Shown here piece after piece: positions 7,382 to 15,209 of a stretch of DNA of 27,400 nucleotides. The notes beneath the pieces were generated by a model. That model made no database searches. It saw nothing but the letters and a program-made list of their open reading frames with translations, and was not told the origin of the DNA. Within the stretch, counting starts at the first letter, position 1; the number at the start of each line of letters is the position of its first letter. Source of the stretch: Citromicrobium sp. (GTDB lineage Bacteria > Pseudomonadota > Alphaproteobacteria > Sphingomonadales > Sphingomonadaceae); assembly GCA_002712945.1 (NCBI GenBank), contig PAVA01000020.1, forward strand, positions 1 to 27,400, given 5' to 3'. The position numbers and the translations under genes were made by a program.

Positions 7382-8785
7382 CTAATCGTCCCGCGAGGAA
7401 GAGGCCTTGATCACCCTCGGCGCCGTCATCCAGACCGCCGCGACCGCCGCGAGGCTCACCAGCGAGGGAACGCGCAATGGGTAGTCGACGAAACTCCAAA
7501 GACCAAGGATTAAAATCGTCGAGGCGCCCAGCAGCCCCAGCTGCACGTTATACTCGCCCGAGTGCCGCCGCCGCCACAGATAGAGCGTGCCGCGAAGCCA
7601 CGCCCATACCGCGAAGAGCATGAGGATGGCGCCCGGAATGCCCCCTTCGAGCAGCCATTCGAGCCAGTCGTTATGGGCATGGTTCCAGTAGCCGAAGCCC
7701 AGCATCGCGTCCGGTTCGTGGATCTTGAAGATTTCCACGAAGGATCCGATGCCCGATCCCAGCGGCATGTATTGCCACATGTGGGCCGCCGTCACGCGCC
7801 ATACTGCGAAGCGGTTTTCCTCCGCCACATCGCTTGTCGAGATCCGCTCCAGCGCGTCTGCCCGGTCGAAGATCACCGCCATGCACACGGTCAGGACCAG
7901 GGCGAAGGCGATGCCCACCGCCGGGGCGATCCATTGCGGGCCGACCTTGCGACGCTTGATCGGCCGCGGCCGCGCCTGCCAGATCGCCCAGCCGCACAGC
8001 AGGGCGACGACACCGAAGCCCAGCCCGCCTCGCGAACCCGTCGCAAAGATCATCAGGAAGGCGATTAGCGTTCCCGCTCCGGACAGGCCGATGGTCAGCG
8101 CCTTTCTCGGCTCGCGGGCGCGCGAGGCAATCAGGGCGAAAGCGGGGATCGCAATGCACATCAGAGCGGCGAAATGGTTGCGGTTGGCGAACAGGCCCAC
8201 AGGCGAGCCGATATTGGTGACCCTGTAGGGGTAGGTCGCCGGGCTGAATCCGCTGCCCGCCTGCGCGATGCCGGCCAGGGCGGCAAGCAGCACCGCGCCC
8301 AGCATGAGGTACAGCAAGACCCTGTGCTGTCGCACCGGCACCTGCACCGCCAGCACCATGACGGCGGCGGGCACCAGCATGGCGTAGAAGGAATTCCATC
8401 CGCGATAGGGCACCATCGAGATCGGCCGCCATACGCCGTCGAGCCCGGCCAGCTCGCCCGCCCTGACCACGATCTCCCGCCCCGGAATATTGGTCCAGAG
8501 GAAGGGTGGCAGCGGGATCAGGTGGAGGAGGATGAGCGCGATGATCGCTCCCATGACGGCCAGCGGCAGGCGATATCCGTGCCAGTCGCGCCGCGTCAGC
8601 CCGTAAAGGCCGAGGCCGAGGCAGATGACCGCCAGCGGGCGCAGGATGATGAGCGAGAGGATATCCCCGCGCGAGCCACCGCCCAGCAGAAAGGTCGCGG
8701 CGAGCAGGACCAGCAGCACGACCAGCTGCCAGTTCTCGCGAAGATGCCCGCCGACCTGGGCGGTTCTGGACTTGCGTCTCGCCAT
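7382..8785 (-). CDS. O-antigen ligase/Wzy-like polytopic membrane protein
   Basis: The product is 467 residues with about ten to twelve hydrophobic segments spread over its length and short charged loops. A large periplasmic-type loop in the second half contains ENRFAVWRVTAAHMW, PLGSGIGSFVEIF and NHAHNDWLEWLLEGGIPG, the pattern of the Wzy_C domain shared by O-antigen ligases and some polymerases. The family joins polyprenyl-linked glycans to an acceptor, or to each other, at the outer face of the inner membrane. The frame is open to 8872, but ATG at 8785 lies five bases after the previous gene's stop and avoids overlap with the epimerase coding region. Whether it is a polymerase or a ligase cannot be decided here; a second Wzy-like protein is encoded at 17767-19035. 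Confidence 0.87.
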   Translation of the reverse strand: MARRKSRTAQVGGHLRENWQLVVLLVLLAATFLLGGGSRGDILSLIILRPLAVICLGLGLYGLTRRDWHGYRLPLAVMGAIIALILLHLIPLPPFLWTNIPGREIVVRAGELAGLDGVWRPISMVPYRGWNSFYAMLVPAAVMVLAVQVPVRQHRVLLYLMLGAVLLAALAGIAQAGSGFSPATYPYRVTNIGSPVGLFANRNHFAALMCIAIPAFALIASRAREPRKALTIGLSGAGTLIAFLMIFATGSRGGLGFGVVALLCGWAIWQARPRPIKRRKVGPQWIAPAVGIAFALVLTVCMAVIFDRADALERISTSDVAEENRFAVWRVTAAHMWQYMPLGSGIGSFVEIFKIHEPDAMLGFGYWNHAHNDWLEWLLEGGIPGAILMLFAVWAWLRGTLYLWRRRHSGEYNVQLGLLGASTILILGLWSFVDYPLRVPSLVSLAAVAAVWMTAPRVIKASSSRDD

Positions 8786-8790
8786 CGGCC

Positions 8791-9921
8791 CTACTTCATC
8801 AGGCCCTTGCGGCGCATTTCCTCGAGGCTTTCCTCGTAGGAACTCGCCTGCGGGCCGCTTGCCTTCGCCCATGCCGCGAGGCGCGCAATGCCCTGTTCGA
8901 AATCATAGGCGGGCGTGAAGCCCAGCTTTTCGCCGATCCGGGTCATGTCGGCATAGTTGTGGCGGATATCGCCGAGGCGGAAATTGCCGCTGACCTCGAT
9001 CGGCACATCGGCTTCCAGTAGGCGCGAGAGCGTTTTCGCCACGGTCATGACTGTCACCGGCACCCCGGTGCCGACATTGAACACCTCGTTCGCCGCTGCC
9101 GGATGCTCGACGCCCAGCACGGTCGCCTCGACCACGTCGTCGACGAACACGAAATCGCGGCTTTCCTCGCCATCCTCGAAGATGTTGATCGGCTTGCCCT
9201 GCATCATCAGGTTCGAGAAGATCGACAGGATGCCGGTATACGGGTTGGACAGCGACTGCCCCGGGCCGAACACGTTCTGGTAGCGGAAGGCGACGCCCTC
9301 GATCCCGATCGAGGGGCACACGGTCATCACCAGCTGTTCCTGCACCTGCTTGGTGATGCCGTAGACCGAGCTGGGATGGATTTTCGATTCCTCGTCGGTC
9401 GAGACCAGTTCGAGCGGACCGTCGACGCCCGGGTGCTTCACCTCGAAATCGCCCGCCTGCATGTCGGCCTCGGCGCGGTGATCGGGATAGACATAGCCGC
9501 CATCGGGCGTGCGGTAGCGGCCCTCGCCGTAGATCGAGCGCGAGGACGCGACGACCACGCGCTTAACCGCATGTTCGGAGTTGGCGAGGATATCGAGCAG
9601 CAGCGAGGTCCCGCCGATATTGATGTCCGAATAATGCGCGATCCGGTACATCGACTGACCCGTGCCGGTCTCGGCCGCGAGGTGGACGACCGCCTCCTGA
9701 CCCTTGAGCGCGCGTTCCATCGCGTCGCGGTCGGTCACGCTGGCGCGGATGAAGGCGGTCTTGTCCGCGACCGCGCGATAGCCCTCGGATTTCTCGGGAT
9801 CGTCGCCGTGGACCTGCTCCAGCAGGTTGTCGAGCACGGTCACCTCGTGCCCGTTCTCGACCAGCCGCAGCGCCAGTCGCGAACCGATGAATCCGGCGCC
9901 TCCGGTAATCAGCACCTTCAT
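8791..9921 (-). CDS. NAD-dependent nucleotide-sugar epimerase/dehydratase (extended SDR)
   Basis: The product is 376 residues. It has GGAGFIG at 7-13 and the catalytic pair Y187/K191 in SSVYGITK. Between the catalytic Ser region (VVASSRSIYGEG, 124-134) and that Tyr is an insertion of about 45 residues (roughly 136-182) rich in Asp, Glu, Pro and Gly. From memory, dTDP-L-rhamnose 4-epimerase-like (WbiB/Tle) SDRs have a comparable insertion carrying cysteine pairs; here no Cys is present in it. ATG at 9921 shares four bases with the stop of the preceding gene, so the long open frame beyond it (to 10566) is not used. It is the last member of a coupled set with a TIM-barrel-like protein and a Gfo/Idh oxidoreductase. 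The exact substrate is unknown. Confidence 0.88.
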   Translation of the reverse strand: MKVLITGGAGFIGSRLALRLVENGHEVTVLDNLLEQVHGDDPEKSEGYRAVADKTAFIRASVTDRDAMERALKGQEAVVHLAAETGTGQSMYRIAHYSDINIGGTSLLLDILANSEHAVKRVVVASSRSIYGEGRYRTPDGGYVYPDHRAEADMQAGDFEVKHPGVDGPLELVSTDEESKIHPSSVYGITKQVQEQLVMTVCPSIGIEGVAFRYQNVFGPGQSLSNPYTGILSIFSNLMMQGKPINIFEDGEESRDFVFVDDVVEATVLGVEHPAAANEVFNVGTGVPVTVMTVAKTLSRLLEADVPIEVSGNFRLGDIRHNYADMTRIGEKLGFTPAYDFEQGIARLAAWAKASGPQASSYEESLEEMRRKGLMK

Positions 9922-10811
9922 GCGGGCGCGCCTTCGATCAGCGAGACGGTCTGCTGGATATTGCCCGGCGAGGATGCGCCGAACACCACCGACTGCACGT
10001 TGAGCTTGTTGATGTAGTCGTAGGCTTCCACCGGCGGCACCGCGCCCGACGCCAGCGTCGACATCGCCATGACCGGGTATTTCGTCCCGTCGTTCTCGGC
10101 CAGCACGCGCTCGTATTCCTCGACACCCGGCGACATGAGATAGCCGATCTTGTTGATCGAGGCGCAGATCACGACGTCCTCGATCCCCCACTCGATCAGC
10201 TTCCTGCGCAGGAATGGCAGGTTCTGCGTGATGAGGCCGGGGTAGGCGCCGTATTTCTTGCGGATGTGCTGGCAGTAGGCGACGAAGGGTTCGGCGACGT
10301 CGTAGCCCAGCATCAGGTCGACGATGATGTTCTGCAGGAACACGACCTTCAGATCGAGATCGTGGTAGATCTCCATCTCCTGATCGACGAGCATCTTCAT
10401 CAGTTTGACCGCATCCAGCGTGGCGACCGCCATGCCGCCGCTGACCATCTTGCCCAGCGCCGATTTCGCACCCTTGGCGAAGAGCATTTCCTGCGCCGCG
10501 CCGACCATGCCCTTGTCGTTGACCATCGCCGCGTATTTGTGCGGATAGGGGATGGAAGGATACCACTTGAGGTGGCCGTACTTCGCCTTGTCGGCCCGGA
10601 AACGGTCGCAGATGCCCTTCGCGCGGTCGTTGCTGTTGAGCATGATGCCCTCGACGCCGGCTTCGATCGCGTGGTCGTAGACGGCCATGATGTTGTCGAG
10701 CTTGGCGAAGCGTTCGGCGCGTTCCTGCGCCTTGTCCTGGCTCATGTGGTTGATGCCGAAGAACTGGTTGTCGCCGAAGACGATGCGGTCGATTGGTCCG
10801 TTCTTGCTCAT
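9918..10811 (-). CDS. Conserved-looking protein of unknown function, probable TIM barrel
   Basis: The product is 297 residues, soluble, with no signal peptide or membrane segment. It begins with IDRIVFGDNQFFGINHMS, then shows alternating short beta strands and helices: VEGIMLNSND, HLKWYPSIPYPHKYA, DLKVVFLQNIIVDLM, YPGLITQN, IEDVVICASINKIGYLMSP, KYPVMAMSTLASGAVPP and VQSVVFGASSPGNIQQT. The last two recall the C-terminal end of aldo-keto-reductase-like barrels. I see no conserved Asp-Tyr-Lys-His set that would prove reductase activity. Start and stop both overlap neighbours by four bases (ATGA), and GGAGA lies upstream of the start, so it is tightly coupled to a Gfo/Idh oxidoreductase and an SDR epimerase. 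A role in making or recycling an unusual sugar is inference. Confidence 0.85.
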   Translation of the reverse strand: MSKNGPIDRIVFGDNQFFGINHMSQDKAQERAERFAKLDNIMAVYDHAIEAGVEGIMLNSNDRAKGICDRFRADKAKYGHLKWYPSIPYPHKYAAMVNDKGMVGAAQEMLFAKGAKSALGKMVSGGMAVATLDAVKLMKMLVDQEMEIYHDLDLKVVFLQNIIVDLMLGYDVAEPFVAYCQHIRKKYGAYPGLITQNLPFLRRKLIEWGIEDVVICASINKIGYLMSPGVEEYERVLAENDGTKYPVMAMSTLASGAVPPVEAYDYINKLNVQSVVFGASSPGNIQQTVSLIEGAPA

Positions 10812-11863
10812 GCCGCGTCTCCTGCCTGCGTTCCGGCTCTCTGGGCCGCGTCGTCGGCGAAGAGCTGCTCCATCACGCGCAGGTTTGCGGTCGCATCGGC
10901 GAAGGTGCAGCGCACCGGCTTGCCTTCCCTGATCGACGCGATGAAGTCGAACAGCTGCGCGGTATACTCGATCCCGCGGACGTAGAACGGCACGCTGGAG
11001 AACACGTCGGTGATATAAATCTGGTTCCAGCCCTGCTTCAGCCCGGGCGCCTCGCTGGCTTCGGCAAGGAAGACCTTCATCCCGTGCTGGTCGACCTGGA
11101 TCTTGCCGGACTTGCCGAAAATCTCGAACTTGTTGGTCGGCTTGCGGTAGCTCGCATCGGACCAGTTGACGTAGAGCGTGCCCGCAAGGCCGCTTTCGTA
11201 GAACAGGCTGGAGCTGACAATGTCTTCCACGTTCTTCGAATAGACCTTGGAGAGGCTCGTGCCGCCGACGCGATCCGGCGCGCCGAAGAAATAGGCGATC
11301 AGGTCGATCGCATGGCTTGCCATCTCGTAGATCGCGCCGCCGCCATTGGCATGGGTGGAGCGCCAGCCCGCCTCGCCCACATCGCGGATGATGGTGCCGC
11401 TGAACATCTCGCTGCGGAAGCGCAGCGGTTCGCCGATCAGCCCCTCGGCCACGAAGCTGCGCGCCTTGGTGAACATGTCGTTCCAGCGGTTCACGTAGCC
11501 GACCTGGTTGACCAGGCCTGCCGCATCGAACCCGGCGGCGAACCGCGCGCCGTCGGCGCTGTTCAGCATGAAGGGCTTTTCGACGAAAGCGTGCAGTTTC
11601 GCCTCCAGCACCGCGTCGAGGATGTCGGGGTTGAAGGCAGGCGGAGTGCAGACCAGCACGCCGTCCAGTTCCTCGCCCTTCAGCAGGCCCTTGTAATCCT
11701 TGTAGGTGCCGACCTTCGCATATTTGCCCAGCATCGTGGTGACGAGCTTGGAAGGGTCGGCGACACCCGTGATGGCCGCATGCTCATGCGCGTTGGCGAT
11801 CGAATAATGGGTAATCCCCATGCGCCCGGCGCCGATAATGCCGAGCCTGAGAGGAGAGGTCAT
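10808..11863 (-). CDS. Gfo/Idh/MocA-family NAD(P)-dependent oxidoreductase
   Basis: The product is 351 residues, the usual length. The N-terminal Rossmann motif GIIGAGRMG lies at 8-16, followed by ADPSK at the end of the second strand and the family-defining EKP at 95-97 in HAFVEKPF. The C-terminal half has the beta-sheet pattern of the family's substrate domain, with GYVNRWNDMF near 122 and a HAIDLI stretch where the catalytic His of many members sits. The family oxidises or reduces hydroxyl or keto groups of sugars, nucleotide sugars or inositols. It is the first gene of a three-gene set joined by ATGA overlaps, and a promoter-like sequence lies upstream. Substrate is not evident from sequence. 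Confidence 0.9.
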   Translation of the reverse strand: MTSPLRLGIIGAGRMGITHYSIANAHEHAAITGVADPSKLVTTMLGKYAKVGTYKDYKGLLKGEELDGVLVCTPPAFNPDILDAVLEAKLHAFVEKPFMLNSADGARFAAGFDAAGLVNQVGYVNRWNDMFTKARSFVAEGLIGEPLRFRSEMFSGTIIRDVGEAGWRSTHANGGGAIYEMASHAIDLIAYFFGAPDRVGGTSLSKVYSKNVEDIVSSSLFYESGLAGTLYVNWSDASYRKPTNKFEIFGKSGKIQVDQHGMKVFLAEASEAPGLKQGWNQIYITDVFSSVPFYVRGIEYTAQLFDFIASIREGKPVRCTFADATANLRVMEQLFADDAAQRAGTQAGDAA

Positions 11864-11920
11864 GGAGAATGTCCGTCCGTGTCTTCAAAGGCCGTTCCGG
11901 CCCGGCTGGGGAACGCGCGC

Positions 11921-11948
11921 CTTCTAGTGCCTTGCGCCTTCAAGTCAA
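11921..11948 (-). promoter_or_regulatory. Possible sigma-70 type promoter for the 11863-to-8791 cassette
   Basis: On the minus strand TTGACT (11948-11943, five of six bases of the -35 consensus) is followed after 16 bases by TAGAAG (11926-11921, four of six of the -10 consensus). It lies in the 121-base gap after the GDP-fucose synthase gene, about 58 bases before the Gfo/Idh start at 11863. The gap is unusually long for this locus, which supports a new transcription start here. Confidence 0.4.
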
Positions 11949-11984
11949 ACCGCGTCGGCCGGGTAGGGGCGCGATCTGAAACCA

Positions 11985-12956
11985 CTATGACAGGTCGCGG
12001 ATGTGCCCGGTTTCAAGCTCTTGCACGAACCATTGGTAGGTCTGCGCGATACCTTCGCGAAGGCTGACCTGTGGCCGCCAGCCGAGCGCGTTCAGTCTGG
12101 AACTGTCCATCAGCTTCCTCGGCGTGCCGTCGGGCTTCGTGCGGTCGTGGACGATCTCGCCGGTGAAGCCGACCACGTCGTTCACCAGCCGCACCAGATC
12201 GAGGATCGCAATATCCTCCCCGAAGCCGACATTGATGTGCGCGTCTTGCGAATATTCGCGCATCAGGAATACGCAGGCGTCGGCGAGGTCGTCGACATGG
12301 AGGAACTCGCGCAGGGCCGATCCCGTGCCCCAGATCTCCATCGTCGTATCGCCCGCCAGCTTCGCCTCATGCGCCTTGCGGATCAGCGCGGGCAGGACAT
12401 GGCTGGTGGTGGGGCCGAAATTGTCGCCGGGGCCGTAGAGATTGGTCGGCATTGCCGAGATGAAGTCGCGCCCGTGCTGCTGCCGATAGGCTTGCGCGAG
12501 CCGGATGCCTGCGATCTTGGCAGTCGCATAGCCCTCGTGTATCGGATCGAGCGGGCCGGTCATTAGCGCATCCTCGCGCAGCGGCTGGTCGGCATGCTTG
12601 GGATAGATGCAGGAGGAACCGAGGAAGAGCAGCTTGGCGACACCGCTGCGATGCGCCGCCTCCATCACGTTCGCCTCGATCATCAGGTTGTCGTAGAGGA
12701 AGTCCGCCGGGGCCTGCGCGTGTGCGCCGATCCCGCCGACCTTCGCCGCTGCAAGAAATACCGCATCGGGCCGCTGCTGGTTGAACCATTCGCGCGTCGC
12801 TGCCTGCTCCGTCAGATCGAGTGCCCGGCGCGGCGCGGTGAGCACCTCGCAATCTTCCTGGCCAAGCCGGCGGATAATCGCCGAGCCGACCAGCCCGCGA
12901 TGCCCGGCCACGAACACGCGCTTGCCCGTCAGGTCGAAAGGCTCGCCCAGCGCCAT
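11985..12956 (-). CDS. fcl: GDP-L-fucose synthase
   Basis: The product is 323 residues, the usual length. It performs the 3,5-epimerisation and 4-reduction of GDP-4-keto-6-deoxy-D-mannose to GDP-L-fucose with NADPH. It shows GHRGLVG at 18-24, AAKVGGIGAH near 70-79, SSCIYPK at 114-120, YATAK at 143-147 and REFLHVDDLA near 216-225. Residues aligning with the E. coli enzyme's Ser107, Cys109, Tyr136, Lys140 and His179 are Ser114, Cys116, Tyr143, Lys147 and His186, all at a constant offset of seven, so the active site is intact. The usual partner, GDP-mannose 4,6-dehydratase, is not in the window. The start lies seven bases after the WecG-family gene's stop. Confidence 0.93.
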   Translation of the reverse strand: MALGEPFDLTGKRVFVAGHRGLVGSAIIRRLGQEDCEVLTAPRRALDLTEQAATREWFNQQRPDAVFLAAAKVGGIGAHAQAPADFLYDNLMIEANVMEAAHRSGVAKLLFLGSSCIYPKHADQPLREDALMTGPLDPIHEGYATAKIAGIRLAQAYRQQHGRDFISAMPTNLYGPGDNFGPTTSHVLPALIRKAHEAKLAGDTTMEIWGTGSALREFLHVDDLADACVFLMREYSQDAHINVGFGEDIAILDLVRLVNDVVGFTGEIVHDRTKPDGTPRKLMDSSRLNALGWRPQVSLREGIAQTYQWFVQELETGHIRDLS

Positions 12957-12963
12957 GCGCGCA

Positions 12964-13782
12964 TCAGCCCCTGCCGTTGTCGAACTTCGGGTGTTTCCTG
13001 ATTCCGACCCGCGCCAGCATCAGGTGCCAGAAGAACAGGCCGATCTTGGGATAGCGCTTGAGCAGTTCGGGCCGGTCGATCGTGCGGATCAGCCAGGCCA
13101 TGTAGATCTTCCACCAGAAGGCGTGGATTTCCTTGCGGTTGCCCGCATACCAGTCGAACACGCCGCCGACCGCCGCCACGATGCTGGCATCCAGCCGGTC
13201 GCGGTGGAGGTAGCCCCACTTTTCCTGCTTGGGCGCGGTCATGCCGAGGAAGACGACGTCGGGCTTGAAGGCATTGACCGCCGCGATCATCGCGTCGTTA
13301 TCCTCGTCGGTGAATTCGGGCTTGAACGGCGGCGAATAGCTGGCCACTTCCACATCGGGATAGTCGCGGTGTGTGCGCTCTTCCATCTTCTTCAGCGTCG
13401 CGGGCGAAGCACCGAGGAAGAACACGCGGCCCTTCTTCTCCTGCAGGCGCTCCATGAAGTGATAGAAGATGTCGGGCCCCTGGTTGGGCTTCATCGTCTT
13501 GCCGTCGAGGATCACGCTGGCGAGCCCGAAATAGACCCCGTCGAGGCACAGATAATCGGCCTGCTGCATCGCCTTGCGGTAGGTCTCGTCCTTGGTCGCG
13601 TTGCCGTAGCTGATCGGGCTGATCGTCTGGATTGTCGAGCACGGGCGGGTGAGCGGGATCAGCGCGAGGTCTTCGTTATAGACCGCATAGCCCATCGCCT
13701 CGACGCACTGGTCGGGCCGCGCGTGGTCGGGCACCGCCTTGGCGGGAGACGGCGCGCTGCTCGCTTCGGCAGTGTCAGCCAT
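12964..13782 (-). CDS. WecG/TagA/CpsF-family glycosyltransferase
   Basis: The product is 272 residues, slightly longer than the typical 240-250 because of a low-complexity Ala/Pro/Ser-rich N-terminus of about 35 residues. The core shows DYLCLDGVYFG with the conserved Asp-Gly, GRVFFLGAS, PDVVFLGMTAPKQEKW and AAVGGVFDWYAGN, the signature order of the family. These enzymes add ManNAc, ManNAcA or a related sugar to a lipid-linked first sugar on the cytoplasmic side of the inner membrane. The presence of wecB and wecC in the same locus makes UDP-ManNAcA a plausible donor, as for E. coli WecG, but this is inference. Its start overlaps the upstream methyltransferase gene by eight bases. Confidence 0.9.
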   Translation of the reverse strand: MADTAEASSAPSPAKAVPDHARPDQCVEAMGYAVYNEDLALIPLTRPCSTIQTISPISYGNATKDETYRKAMQQADYLCLDGVYFGLASVILDGKTMKPNQGPDIFYHFMERLQEKKGRVFFLGASPATLKKMEERTHRDYPDVEVASYSPPFKPEFTDEDNDAMIAAVNAFKPDVVFLGMTAPKQEKWGYLHRDRLDASIVAAVGGVFDWYAGNRKEIHAFWWKIYMAWLIRTIDRPELLKRYPKIGLFFWHLMLARVGIRKHPKFDNGRG

Positions 13783-14506
13783 GGCGATAGGAATCGCTGC
13801 GGAAGATCGGATCGTCCTTGCGCGCGAAGAACAGGTCGATCTGCCACAGCGCGCCGTCGGTCGGGCGGTTGAGGATGTCGACCAGATGGCTCACGCGAAA
13901 GCCGCGTTCTTCCATGAAGGCGATCATCTCGTGGAACAGCAGCGTGTCGGGCGAGTGGCGGAAGTTGTAGGCTTCCATCACGATGTACTTCGTCTGCTGC
14001 AGCGTCTTTTCGGCGCTTTCGAGGATCGGCTTTTCGAACCCGTGGGTGTCGAACTTCATGAAAAACGGGCCCTTCAGCCCCTTCATCGCGACCAGCGCAT
14101 CGACCGAGTGGACCGGCACGGTCCGCATCTCGCCCTCGCTGCCGTGGATCGTGCTGCCGTCGAGATCGGGCGTCACCGCCAATTCGACGGTGCCCCCGTC
14201 ATCCTTGCCCGCGACCGCCTGCACGTAGTCGAAGCGCGGGTTTTCCGCCTTCAGCTTGTCGAGGAAGGGCTTGCGCTCCTCTAGTGGATCGACCCCGAGG
14301 ATCTGCGCCTTGGGAAAGAGCTTGAGCGCCATCCGGCTCCAGTCGCCCTTGGCCGCGCCCATATCGATCACGGAGTTTATCCCGTGGTTCCAACCGGCGA
14401 TCTGCCGCAGCACCGATTCCATATCGACGCCCTTGCGGTACAATTGCACGCCGGTGGGCGCGATGAGGCTGTTCGCCAGCCCGAGCAGCTTCTTCTTGGC
14501 GCTCAT
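13775..14506 (-). CDS. FkbM-family SAM-dependent methyltransferase
   Basis: The product is 243 residues. INSVIDMGAAKGDWSRMA near 43-60 is the SAM-binding glycine-rich motif, GVDPLEER follows at the second strand, and FFMKFDTHGFEKPILESA near 148-165 is the FkbM-type motif. The family methylates hydroxyl groups, often on sugars of surface glycans or on polyketides, using S-adenosylmethionine in the cytoplasm. A GAGGTGGGGA stretch precedes the ATG at 14506, and an 88-base gap separates it from the upstream acyltransferase. The downstream WecG-family gene overlaps its end by eight bases. O-methylation of the locus polysaccharide is the likely role. Confidence 0.9.
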   Translation of the reverse strand: MSAKKKLLGLANSLIAPTGVQLYRKGVDMESVLRQIAGWNHGINSVIDMGAAKGDWSRMALKLFPKAQILGVDPLEERKPFLDKLKAENPRFDYVQAVAGKDDGGTVELAVTPDLDGSTIHGSEGEMRTVPVHSVDALVAMKGLKGPFFMKFDTHGFEKPILESAEKTLQQTKYIVMEAYNFRHSPDTLLFHEMIAFMEERGFRVSHLVDILNRPTDGALWQIDLFFARKDDPIFRSDSYRHG

Positions 14507-14594
14507 GAAAAGTCCCCACCTCTAAGGTCGGCGTGCCACTACCCCGGGGGTGCCGGATTGACAATGCCGCGTGCAAGCCGCTGCGGGTTTGCTG

Positions 14595-15194
14595 CTATTC
14601 CTCGATCACGACGCCGTCCGCATCGGTTCGCCGCCATGCCTTGCGTGTCTGGCAGTAGCGCTTGACGATCCGCGCCGGGGCACCGGCGGCAACACACAGG
14701 TCCGGAATGTCGCGCGTGACCACGCTGTTGGAGGCGATCACGCAGTTGCGCCCGATCGAGGCCCCCGAAATGCACACATTCTCGCCGATCCAGGACCCGT
14801 CGCCGATATGCACTTCGGCCAGCTGGCGTAGCCCCTGATCGCGGATCGGCACCGTGGGGTCGGCGAATTCGTGGCCATTGTCGCTGACGAACAGCCGATC
14901 CGCGGTCAGTACGCCTTCGCCGAATTCGACCCGCTTCGTGACCACGATATGGCTATGATTGCCGATCATGGTGCGCGCGCCGACCTTCAGCAGCGGCGGC
15001 GTGTCATGCTCTTTCAGGACAGCGAGATAAGCCCCGTACTGGAGCACGGCACCATCGCCGAACTCGCAGTATTTCGCGCCAAAGATGCGCAGCGGCCAGA
15101 CGATCCGGACACCCTTTCCGAACCGTCCGAAAAAGGGCGCAAGCAGCCGGTAGAGCAGGACCGACAGAAAGTCGCGGATGCGGAAATGGAGCAT
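14595..15194 (-). CDS. Hexapeptide-repeat (left-handed beta-helix) acyltransferase
   Basis: The product is 199 residues. After an amphipathic N-terminus (about 1-30, with basic residues and aromatic clusters that may touch the membrane), it shows imperfect hexapeptide repeats: VGARTMIGNHSHIVV, VHIGDGSWIGENVCISGA, SIGRNCVIASNSVVTRDIP and the closing AAGAPARIVKRY. This is the form of WcaF/Maa/LacA-type trimeric O-acetyltransferases. SDNGHEF near 109-115 includes a His positioned like the catalytic one in the family. It probably acetylates a sugar of the repeat unit from acetyl-CoA. It lies 15 bases after the GDP-mannose 3,5-epimerase-like gene. Confidence 0.87.
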   Translation of the reverse strand: MLHFRIRDFLSVLLYRLLAPFFGRFGKGVRIVWPLRIFGAKYCEFGDGAVLQYGAYLAVLKEHDTPPLLKVGARTMIGNHSHIVVTKRVEFGEGVLTADRLFVSDNGHEFADPTVPIRDQGLRQLAEVHIGDGSWIGENVCISGASIGRNCVIASNSVVTRDIPDLCVAAGAPARIVKRYCQTRKAWRRTDADGVVIEE

Positions 15195-15209
15195 TGCCGC
15201 GTTTGCCCG

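Noticed and set aside
9922..10566. N-terminal extension of the SDR epimerase frame
   Set aside because: It lies inside the TIM-barrel-like gene in another frame; the Rossmann fold begins at 9921, where ATGA overlaps the upstream stop.
14518..14560. Palindrome ACCCC-G-GGGGT and TTGTCA as a promoter or terminator upstream of the FkbM gene
   Set aside because: The palindrome has no usable loop, and no acceptable -10 element lies 16-18 bases after TTGTCA.
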